A stretch of DNA of 64,000 bases from NCBI GenBank assembly GCA_036742455.1, contig DAINQU010000001.1, positions 62,001 through 126,000 on the forward strand. The letters are read 5' to 3'. This document shows positions 23,711 through 30,563 of this stretch, piece by piece. The notes beneath the pieces were generated by a model that worked only from the letters and a program-made list of their open reading frames with translations, did no database searches and was not told the DNA's origin. A program made the position numbers and the translations under genes. Origin of the DNA: CAIKZZ01 sp036742455 (GTDB lineage Bacteria; Pseudomonadota; Gammaproteobacteria; Steroidobacterales; Steroidobacteraceae). Position 1 is the stretch's first letter; the number at the start of each line of letters is the position of its first letter.

Positions 23711-26193
23711 AGTCTCTTGCTATTCGTGCCCTAACGCTGGTGTGCGTTGTATTCCTCGCGGGCTGTGCCGCCGATTCTCTGCATCGAGAAGGTGTTAAAG
23801 CCTTTGAGACCGGGGATTACGAGACCGGCGTTGCCAAACTCGGTGATGCGGTTCGTCGGGACCCGAACAACCTCATTTATCGTATGGACTTGCTGTCCAG
23901 AACGGAGCGATCCGTCCAGACGCTGCTGTCTCAGGCCGACGTTGCTCGTGCGAAGGGTGACACGGAGGCGGTGGAGCAGACGTATCGACGTATCTTGAAA
24001 ATAGACCCGTCCAATCCCCGCGCTAAAACGGGTTTGGCCCAGGTGTCTGCGGACATGGCACACGCCGATCGCGTTGCTCGCGCGCAGAAGCTCTTTGATA
24101 AGAAGGATATGGACGGCGCCGAGATTGAGCTGCGAGCGGTATTGGAAGAAGACGCTGGATTCGTCCCGGCGCAGACGCTGCTCGCCAAATTGCAGAGCAC
24201 GCGCGGCCCAGTCAGTGCGGTTCCGGTTCTCAAGACCAAAGATAGCCGCGCGGTGACGCTACAGTTCCGCGATGCGCAAACCAAAATGGTCTTTGAAGTC
24301 TTAGCGCGTCAGACGGGCCTGAACTTTATTTTTGATAAAGACGTGAAGAGCGACGGTAAGACGACAATTTTCGTCACCGGCGTTCCCGTGGAATCGGCGA
24401 TCGATCTCATTCTTGCGCAAAACCAGCTCGCCAAGCAGATCCTGGCCGATAACATGGTTCTGATCTACCCAGCGACGCCGACGAAGCAGAAGGAATACCA
24501 AGAAGAAATCGTTCATTCCTTCTATCTGGCGAATGCGGCCGTCAAGGACGTCGAAAACCTGCTGAAGACCGTCTTGGGCTCCAAGACGCTGTTCGTCGAC
24601 GAGCGCGCCAATCTCGTCGTCATGCGCGATACGCCCGAGCACATCCGCATGGCCGAGAAACTGGTGTCGTCCATTGATGTGGCCGAACCGGAGGTTATTC
24701 TCGAGGTGGAGGTCCTTGAAGCCGCGAATACGCTGCTGGATCAATTGGGCATCCGTTATCCGTCGGCAGCCACCTTTACGCCGAATCCGTTGCCCACCAG
24801 CACCGCATCGACCGGCACGACGGTCACGACGTCGACGTCCGGCACGTCGATGCACATCGCGGATTACCTCGGCCAAAGCAAGAACACGATCACTGTCTCG
24901 CAGTTGTCGGCCGGCGTGGATCTCCTGAAGACCACCGGGCAGACCAACGTGCTCTCGAGCCCGCGTATCCGCGCGAAGAACAAAGAAAAAGCGAAAATCA
25001 TGATCGGCGATCGCGTGCCGGTGGTGACGTCAGGCGCGTCCGCGACCAGTGGCGGCACGTATTCCACCAGCAGCGTGCAGTACCTTGAAGTCGGCCTGAA
25101 TTTGGACGTGACGCCGACCATCCATCTGGACGGCAACGTGCAGATTAAGATGGGTCTAGAGGTGTCATCGATCGTCAAAGAATTCGATGTCGCGACGGGC
25201 AGCGGCGGACAAACGCACGTGTATCAAATCGGTACACGGAACGCGACGACGACGCTGGAACTCAAAGACGGCGAGACGCAGATTCTTGCGGGTTTGATTA
25301 CGGACAGCGATCAGAAGAGTTCGTCGCACATCCCCGGCCTCGGTGACTTGCCGATTCTCGGACGCTTGTTCGGTTCCAACGGTACCAACCGTAGCAAGAG
25401 TGAAATCATTCTCTCGATCACCCCGCATATTATTCGCGCACAGACCCGTCCAACGGTCGATGCGACCGAGTTCTGGTACGGAACGGAAGCGCAGACGCGG
25501 TCGGCACCGTTCTCTAACTTGCACAGCACGGATGCGCCGGCGAATACGAATGCGCCGTCTTCCGCAGCGGCGGCGGGTGGGGTGTCGATCATGACGGCGC
25601 CCGCCAACACACCGATCGCGAATGCAGCGCCCCGCGCGGTGCCGCAGCGTATCGACGCGGGCGTCGCCCTGCAGGCCCCGGCGCCTGCCGCGGGCGCTGA
25701 TGCCGCGACGGCCGCCGGAGACGCGACGAAATCGGCGGATTCGGCGGCTAAAGAGACCGCTCCAGCCGATGCGAAGGCGGCGCCGGTCGAGCCAAAGGCC
25801 GCAGCCGACGGTAAGGCGCGCGTGACGCTCGACGGTCCGACGACCGCCAAAGTGGGCGACGAGGTCAATGTATCGGTGCGCCTCGATGGCGCCATCGGTG
25901 TGGGCAAAGCGCGCACGCAGTTGCGCTTCGATCCCACGGCGTTGCAAGTCGTGTCGGCCGATGCCGGCGACGTGGCGCCGGACGGTAAGGTCGACGTGCG
26001 CTCTGGCGGTATCCAAATGGACTCGAGCGGCACGCAGGTGGGTGCGAGCGGGAGCCTTCTCAACGTGCGCTTTAAGGTGGTGACGGCTCGTCCGACGATT
26101 ACGGTGGCGACCCAGGTCGTGCTGATGGGTGAAGACGGCGGCGCCTTGGCCGCGACCCAGGCAACTCCGTTGGCCATTGCAGCAACGCCGTAA
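23707..26193 (+). CDS. gspD: Lipoprotein secretin GspD with N-terminal TPRs and C-terminal cohesin-like domain
   Basis: 828 residues. The signal peptide ends in the lipobox LAGC (Cys20). Residues ~25-165 are TPR-like (AFETGDYETGVAKLGDAVRRDPNN). N0/N1-type domains follow (TLQFRDAQTKMVFEVLARQTGLNFIFDKDV). The secretin domain (~residues 360-575) has QTNVLSSPRIRAKNKEKAKIMIGDRVPVV, YLEVGLNLDVTPTIH and ETQILAGLI. After an Ala-rich linker (~600-700), residues ~703-828 resemble a cohesin (ARVTLDGPTTAKVGDEVNVSVRL ... LRFDPTALQVVSADAGD). It forms the outer-membrane channel, and the fused TPR and cohesin parts may recruit partners or anchor exported proteins. Confidence 0.9.
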   Translation: MKSLAIRALTLVCVVFLAGCAADSLHREGVKAFETGDYETGVAKLGDAVRRDPNNLIYRMDLLSRTERSVQTLLSQADVARAKGDTEAVEQTYRRILKIDPSNPRAKTGLAQVSADMAHADRVARAQKLFDKKDMDGAEIELRAVLEEDAGFVPAQTLLAKLQSTRGPVSAVPVLKTKDSRAVTLQFRDAQTKMVFEVLARQTGLNFIFDKDVKSDGKTTIFVTGVPVESAIDLILAQNQLAKQILADNMVLIYPATPTKQKEYQEEIVHSFYLANAAVKDVENLLKTVLGSKTLFVDERANLVVMRDTPEHIRMAEKLVSSIDVAEPEVILEVEVLEAANTLLDQLGIRYPSAATFTPNPLPTSTASTGTTVTTSTSGTSMHIADYLGQSKNTITVSQLSAGVDLLKTTGQTNVLSSPRIRAKNKEKAKIMIGDRVPVVTSGASATSGGTYSTSSVQYLEVGLNLDVTPTIHLDGNVQIKMGLEVSSIVKEFDVATGSGGQTHVYQIGTRNATTTLELKDGETQILAGLITDSDQKSSSHIPGLGDLPILGRLFGSNGTNRSKSEIILSITPHIIRAQTRPTVDATEFWYGTEAQTRSAPFSNLHSTDAPANTNAPSSAAAAGGVSIMTAPANTPIANAAPRAVPQRIDAGVALQAPAPAAGADAATAAGDATKSADSAAKETAPADAKAAPVEPKAAADGKARVTLDGPTTAKVGDEVNVSVRLDGAIGVGKARTQLRFDPTALQVVSADAGDVAPDGKVDVRSGGIQMDSSGTQVGASGSLLNVRFKVVTARPTITVATQVVLMGEDGGALAATQATPLAIAATP

Positions 26194-26211
26194 CCAGACT
26201 GACATATATAT

Positions 26212-26718
26212 ATGAGTGTCGCTTCAGGCCGCTGGGTGCTGCCGGCCCGATCCCGGGGATTCACGATCATAGAGCTCGTGATCACGCTCGCGATCATGGC
26301 GCTGTTGGCGACTGCGGTATTGCCGTCCGCGCAGCTGATGTATCAGCGCGAGCGCGAGTCGCAGCTGCGCGATTCACTGCGGACGATTCGATCCGCCATC
26401 GACGCCTACAAGAAGGCGTCGGACACCGGGCACATTAAGAAAGATGTGGACCAGTCCGGCTATCCGCCGGACTTGCAGACGTTGGTGGATGGCGTGGACG
26501 ATGCGCGCAGCCCCAAGGACGGCGTCAAGATTTATTTCCTTCGGGCCGTCCCGCGTGACCCGTTCTGGCCGGATATGACGACACCCGCCGCCGACACCTG
26601 GGCGTTGCGTTCGTACGCGAGTCCTCCGGATGCTCCTGCACCCGGGGACGATGTTTATGACGTTCACTCAACGTCTTCGAAGATCGGCTTGAACGGAGTG
26701 CCGTACAGTGAATGGTAA
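26212..26718 (+). CDS. Minor pseudopilin (GspH/I-like)
   Basis: 168 residues. The prepilin peptidase site is G16-F17 in RSRGFTIIELVITLAIMALLATAVLP, with Glu at +5. The body contains RERESQLRDSLRTIRSAIDAYKKASDTG, YPPDLQTLVDG and AVPRDPFWPD, a layout related to GspG-type proteins of secretion system X. Probably a minor pseudopilin near the pseudopilus tip. Its 3' end overlaps the next gene by eleven bases. Confidence 0.85.
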   Translation: MSVASGRWVLPARSRGFTIIELVITLAIMALLATAVLPSAQLMYQRERESQLRDSLRTIRSAIDAYKKASDTGHIKKDVDQSGYPPDLQTLVDGVDDARSPKDGVKIYFLRAVPRDPFWPDMTTPAADTWALRSYASPPDAPAPGDDVYDVHSTSSKIGLNGVPYSEW

Positions 26719-27088
26719 GAAGACCCGCGGTTTCACCCTGCTTGAGCTGTTGGTCGTCATGGCCATCATCGCCACGCTGCTGACGATCGCCGTTCCCCGC
26801 TACTTCAAGTCCCTGGAACGCTCGAAAGAAACCGTACTTCGGCAGGATTTGTCGACGATGCGGGAACAAATTGATCGCTACTCCGGCGATAAGGGCCACT
26901 ATCCGGAAACGCTGCAAGCGTTGGTGGCAGATCACTACTTGCGCGCGATCCCCGTGGACCCGTTTACGAATGATAACGAGCACTGGGTTTCGGTCCCATC
27001 GGACGAACCGGAAAACCCTGGGGTGAAAGACGTGAAGAGCGGCGCCGAGGGTACTGGCCAGAATGGCGTCCCGTATGCGGTCTGGTAG
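26708..27088 (+). CDS. Pseudopilin, GspG-like
   Basis: 126 residues from GTG 26708, inside the end of the previous gene. Peptidase site G8-F9 in KKTRGFTLLELLVVMAIIATLLTIAVPRYF, Glu at +5. The rest (LRQDLSTMREQIDRYSGDKGHYPETLQALV ... RAIPVDPFTND) is close to both the preceding protein and GspG, suggesting gene duplication within the cluster. Both proteins end with the similar motif NGVPY-x-x-W. Confidence 0.87.
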   Translation: MNGKKTRGFTLLELLVVMAIIATLLTIAVPRYFKSLERSKETVLRQDLSTMREQIDRYSGDKGHYPETLQALVADHYLRAIPVDPFTNDNEHWVSVPSDEPENPGVKDVKSGAEGTGQNGVPYAVW

Positions 27089-27584
27089 CCGACGGGCTGC
27101 AGCGGCGGGTATTACCTATTTTGGCGTGCTGATTTTGGTGACGCTGATCGGGCTATCGCTCGCCCTGGCCGCGCAATTGCTCAGCAGTGCCATTCAACGT
27201 GACAATGAGCAGCAGCTGCTCTGGGTCGGTCATGCCTACCGTGACGCGATCGAAGGCTACTACCGCAAGCACGGACGGTATCCCCCGAGTCTCCCCGCGC
27301 TGTTGGCGGATCCGACCGGTACCGTGCCCGAGCATTATTTGCGCACCCTCTATCCGGACCCCATGACCGGGCAACCCGACTGGACGGACATCAAGGCCCC
27401 GGACGGCGGCGTGATGGGCGTTGCAAGTCCGTCGGCGAAAACACCGATCAAGGTGGCCGGGTTCGACGAAGACGACATCGACTTCGATAAGGCCACCAAT
27501 TACACGGGTTGGCGCTTTGTTTACGACCCGAACGCCAAACTCCCAAAGTACGGTCCGTCCGTCTTCGGCGTTCCGCGTCGCTAA
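27063..27584 (+). CDS. Pseudopilin lacking Glu+5, probable tip subunit
   Basis: 173 residues from ATG 27063, overlapping the previous gene by 26 bases; ATG 27075 is possible. A prepilin-like hydrophobic segment is present (AAAAGITYFGVLILVTLIGLSLALAAQLL). At the position that is Glu in other pseudopilins (+5 after G16) there is Gly. Absence of Glu+5 is a hallmark of GspK tip subunits, although this protein is much smaller than GspK. The soluble part keeps the GHAYRDAIEGYYRKHGRYPPSLPALL motif. Last gene of the secretion operon. Confidence 0.8.
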   Translation: MASRMRSGSRRAAAAGITYFGVLILVTLIGLSLALAAQLLSSAIQRDNEQQLLWVGHAYRDAIEGYYRKHGRYPPSLPALLADPTGTVPEHYLRTLYPDPMTGQPDWTDIKAPDGGVMGVASPSAKTPIKVAGFDEDDIDFDKATNYTGWRFVYDPNAKLPKYGPSVFGVPRR

Positions 27585-27585
27585 T

Positions 27586-27661
27586 GGGGTAGGGCACCGA
27601 TTCGGTGCCTCCGGACGAGGGCCTTCTGAGCGCAAGATTTGCGCGACACCCACCCTACCCA
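27586..27661 (+). other. Predicted three-stem RNA structure after the secretion operon
   Basis: GGGTAGGG at 27587-27594 can pair with CCCTACCC at 27653-27660. They enclose two perfect hairpins: GGCACCG-ATT-CGGTGCC at 27593-27609 (sharing two bases with the outer stem) and GCGCAA-GAT-TTGCGC at about 27630-27644. It sits immediately after the last pseudopilin stop codon. It has no T run, is not a tRNA despite its ~74-base length (no T-arm or anticodon arm), and does not match a riboswitch I know. It may stabilise the 3' end or terminate with Rho. Confidence 0.5.
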
Positions 27662-27757
27662 GCGGCGAATGGCGCATCCGGGGCGCTGTACAGGACAAAT
27701 CTGTGAGGCGTCTCACACTTTTGATCTGCCGTTGATCGGTCGTCGACACGGCTTCTC

Positions 27758-27771
27758 GTGACTGACGTCAC
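27758..27771. promoter_or_regulatory. Inverted repeat GTGAC-TGAC-GTCAC
   Basis: GTGAC at 27758-27762 and GTCAC at 27767-27771 form an inverted repeat, and the inner TGACGTCA is itself a perfect palindrome. It lies about 40 bases upstream of the proposed promoter of the copper operon and is a candidate operator. It is one of three recognisable elements in the 418-base gap 27585-28002. Confidence 0.4.
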
Positions 27772-27800
27772 AGAAATCAAATTCCCGCCGGCTCAAGCAG

Positions 27801-27871
27801 TTGCAAGCCCTCAGACGCTTCCATAATGGCTTCACTCGGAGCGGGAAATCCGCCCCGGGTAGGGTAAACCC
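27801..27871 (+). promoter_or_regulatory. Putative promoter and shared motif of the Sco/multicopper operon
   Basis: TTGCAA at 27801-27806 and CATAAT at 27822-27827 with a 15-base spacer resemble a weak sigma-70 promoter. AGGGTAAACCC at 27861-27871 repeats the eleven-base motif found before the histidine kinase gene at 15747. Both copies are followed within five bases by CATA. The motif suggests control of the copper operon by the nearby NarL-type system. The true start site is unknown, so the motif could lie in promoter DNA or in the leader RNA. Confidence 0.4.
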
Positions 27872-28002
27872 CCATACGGTCCAGAGAAAAAAGAGAAGTC
27901 GACCTGATGTCCTACGTGACTCGGTCGGCGCAACGTAGCAAGGGTGAAAGGGTGTCTGCCTCTGGCGACGCCTGCTCGCAGGGAATGAAGGAGAGGGAAG
28001 GG

Positions 28003-28641
28003 ATGATGGGCATACGGAATTTCGCACTCATGGTATCGGCCGCATGGCTGGCGCTTTTCTGCGCCGGTGTTCGTGCGGATGAGCCCGTGGAGGCCGATCC
28101 GCATGCGCATCACCACCAGATGATGGAAGCGCCAGCGCCTGTGCGTCGTTCCGAAGCGTCCTACCCGGTTCCGTCCGTGCATCTCGTCCGAGATGACGGC
28201 CGGTCGGTAACGCTGCGTGACGAACTCGCGGGCGATCGCCCTGTCGTCCTCGCCTTCATTTACACCAGCTGTACGTCCGTTTGTCCTCTCACGAGTCAGA
28301 CCCTCTCGCAACTTCAGTCGCGATTGGGTGCTGCCCGCGATCAGGTCAACATCCTGTCGATCTCGATCGATCCCGAACAGGACACGCCGACTCGTCTCGC
28401 AGAATACGCGCAGACGTTCCACGCGGGTCCGGAGTGGCGCCATTACACCGGCACCCTCGCCGCGAGCCAAACGGCTCAGCGAGCGTTCGATGTCTATCGC
28501 GGGAACAAGATGAATCACTCCCCAGCCATTCTCGTGCGGCCAACCGCCGAGTCGCGTTGGGTGCGGTTCGACGGCTTTGCGACGGTGGATCAGCTCATGG
28601 CCGAGCTGCCCCTGTCAAAAATGACGTCGGCGGCCCGGTAA
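28003..28641 (+). CDS. Sco1/SenC-type copper chaperone / thiol oxidoreductase
   Basis: 212 residues from ATG 28003 behind GAGAGGGA; ATG 28006 follows directly. The signal or anchor segment is MVSAAWLALFCAGVRA. A His-rich stretch (PHAHHHQMM) lies just after it. The thioredoxin-fold copper site is complete: Cys90 and Cys94 in SCTSVCPLT, and His172 in GNKMNHSPAI. Sco proteins deliver Cu to periplasmic cuproproteins such as the CuA site of cytochrome oxidase. Here the following genes encode multicopper-oxidase-fold proteins, so this copy probably metallates them. First gene of the operon 28003-44524. Confidence 0.9.
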   Translation: MMGIRNFALMVSAAWLALFCAGVRADEPVEADPHAHHHQMMEAPAPVRRSEASYPVPSVHLVRDDGRSVTLRDELAGDRPVVLAFIYTSCTSVCPLTSQTLSQLQSRLGAARDQVNILSISIDPEQDTPTRLAEYAQTFHAGPEWRHYTGTLAASQTAQRAFDVYRGNKMNHSPAILVRPTAESRWVRFDGFATVDQLMAELPLSKMTSAAR

Positions 28642-28646
28642 CCCTT

Positions 28647-28757
28647 ATGAAAAATAACCCTCGTTCGATGGCCCAGGTCTTCGTCTCGATGCGTACCCCA
28701 CAGGGTGCGGTGACGAACGGCCCCTTCCGCGCGTTCTCGGAGGATGCGACATGTTGA
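28647..28757 (+). CDS. Possible 36-residue coupling peptide before the first multicopper gene
   Basis: ATG 28647 opens a 36-codon frame that ends at TGA 28755-28757, overlapping the start of the multicopper gene (ATG 28751) by seven bases in another frame. It fills the 109-base gap after the Sco gene. No ribosome binding site better than CCCTT is visible, and the peptide has no signal or domain. It may simply be spacer. If translated, it would couple translation to the next gene. Confidence 0.2.
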   Translation: MKNNPRSMAQVFVSMRTPQGAVTNGPFRAFSEDATC

Positions 28758-30547
28758 GCGTTTCACGCTTGGTTCGACTGCTGCCCGCCCTTGGGCTCCT
28801 TTTCGCCGCTGTCGGCGTTGAGGCTCAGAACTTCCGGGTCCAGTGCCCGGCGTCTACGACGATGCACCCGGACGGCAACGGCATTAAGTGCCAGCAGGTC
28901 TCCGGTGGCGACGGTTACGTCACGATGGGTGACGGCACGCAGCTGTACCTGTTCGGCTTCGGGCCGCTGTCGGGTCTGTCGGACATTTACAAAGGCCAGC
29001 CGGGTACCGAGCTCCAAAGCGTGTTCAACACCGCTTTCGGTCCGGAAACCGGCTCGCCGAGCAATCTCGTGGGTCAGCCGCAGTCCGGTTTCGCCTTTAA
29101 CGGTGCGATCGGCGTGACGGCCGATTACAACGTGGATCCTTGGGCGTCGGGCAACGTTTATACGGCCGGCACCTACATCCGAAACGGCGCCAACATCTAC
29201 CGCGCGACGGTATCGGGCACGTCAGCGGTCACGGTGGGCACCACCGTCCCGACGGGTCCAACCGGAACCGCCGCCGATTTTGTTGACGGCACCGTTCATT
29301 GGGCTTGGGACAGCACGCTGATCGACGGCCATGTCGATGCGCGCCCGATCATGGACGTCGGCGTCATGAACGCCAGCCAGCCCGCGCCGTTGATGGCCAT
29401 TGATGAGGACGATGAGTTCTTCGTGACCCTCACGAACGTCGGCATGATCATGCGTCCCGACTTGTTCGAGCAGCACACCGTTCACTTCCACGGCTACCCG
29501 AACGCGTCGGCGTTCTACGACGGCGTGCCGGATGCGTCGATCGCCATCAACATTGGCGCGAGCTTCAGCTACTACTACCTGGCACCGGATGCCGGTACGT
29601 ACTTCTGGCACTGCCACATTGCGCCGGCGGAGCACTTGCAGATGGGCATGGTCGGTCAGTTGTATGTGCGTCCGCGCCAGAACAAGGTGGCGGTTGGCAC
29701 CTCGCTGTACGCCGCACTGGCGCAGTGGGAAGCCTCGGCCGCCCCGACTGCCAATCCGACGACGGCGGCCCAGTGGGCCACCTACGAACCGATTCGCAAG
29801 CGTTGCGGCGGGGATATCTTGTGCTCGGCACCGTTGCCCGCGACGAACAACGGCGCGACCCGTAAGCCGACCGGCGGCTACGCATACAACGACGGCGACG
29901 GCTCGACCTATTACGACGTCGAATACCCGATCCAGATGATGGGTTTTGACCCGAACTTCCACTTCGTCGGCATGACCTTCAATCCGGAAGACTTCATCGG
30001 CATGAAGGACAAGCACTTCTTGCTCAACGGCCGTAGCTACCCGGACACCGTCGGTGGCTACACCTGCGGTAAGAACAACCCAGAAACCTGGCCGGCATGC
30101 ACCGGCAAGGCGAATGGCACCGTGGTGCCGGGTCCGATGCAAACGGAGTCGTCCGACGGTACGCTGCACACCTCGCAGCCGCTGCCGACGGTCATCAACA
30201 TTCCGGTCAACGGCCGCGCACTGTTGCGCTTGTCGAACCTCAGCATCACCGAGTTCCACACCTTCGCGTCGCTCGGTGTGCCGATGACGGTCGTGGGCTA
30301 CCACGCGCGTATGCTGCGTGACCTCGCCGGCAACAACATGATGTACCGCACGAACTCGATCACCATCGGCGGTGGCGAGTCGGCAGACGTGATTCTGGAC
30401 GCGACGGGCCTGTCCGTCGGATCAAAGTTCTACATTTACACGCCTAACTTGGACGAACTGTCGAATGATGCAGAGAACTTCGGTGGCATGATGACCGAAG
30501 TGAATATCTGTAATTCAGTCGACCCGACGACCAAGGTTTGCAGCTAA
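28751..30547 (+). CDS. Secreted multicopper-oxidase-fold protein A: complete type 1 site, half trinuclear site
   Basis: 598 residues, signal peptide cleaved near residue 25 (FAAVGVEAQ), start set by GGAGG seven bases upstream. Copper ligands lie in the first cupredoxin domain. HTVHFHG gives His242 (type 1, NirK-like spacing H-x4-H), His245 and His247. WHCHIAPAEHLQMGM gives His287, Cys288, His289, His295 and Met300. So a type 1 site (242, 288, 295, 300) and four trinuclear His are present. The second cupredoxin domain has only EFHTF and ends YIYTPNLDEL ... GGMM where HCH is expected, so it cannot finish a trinuclear cluster alone. Residues ~129-187 look like an inserted CBM5/12-type chitin-binding module (WASGNVYTAG ... 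DGTVHW). Confidence 0.88.
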   Translation: MLSVSRLVRLLPALGLLFAAVGVEAQNFRVQCPASTTMHPDGNGIKCQQVSGGDGYVTMGDGTQLYLFGFGPLSGLSDIYKGQPGTELQSVFNTAFGPETGSPSNLVGQPQSGFAFNGAIGVTADYNVDPWASGNVYTAGTYIRNGANIYRATVSGTSAVTVGTTVPTGPTGTAADFVDGTVHWAWDSTLIDGHVDARPIMDVGVMNASQPAPLMAIDEDDEFFVTLTNVGMIMRPDLFEQHTVHFHGYPNASAFYDGVPDASIAINIGASFSYYYLAPDAGTYFWHCHIAPAEHLQMGMVGQLYVRPRQNKVAVGTSLYAALAQWEASAAPTANPTTAAQWATYEPIRKRCGGDILCSAPLPATNNGATRKPTGGYAYNDGDGSTYYDVEYPIQMMGFDPNFHFVGMTFNPEDFIGMKDKHFLLNGRSYPDTVGGYTCGKNNPETWPACTGKANGTVVPGPMQTESSDGTLHTSQPLPTVINIPVNGRALLRLSNLSITEFHTFASLGVPMTVVGYHARMLRDLAGNNMMYRTNSITIGGGESADVILDATGLSVGSKFYIYTPNLDELSNDAENFGGMMTEVNICNSVDPTTKVCS

Positions 30548-30563
30548 TCTCAGGAGAGCCGCG

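Noticed and set aside
27587..27661. A possible tRNA, because the outer stem and the ~74-base length resemble an acceptor stem
   Set aside because: No D-arm, anticodon arm or TTC-type T-loop can be laid out; the inner hairpins have three-base loops.
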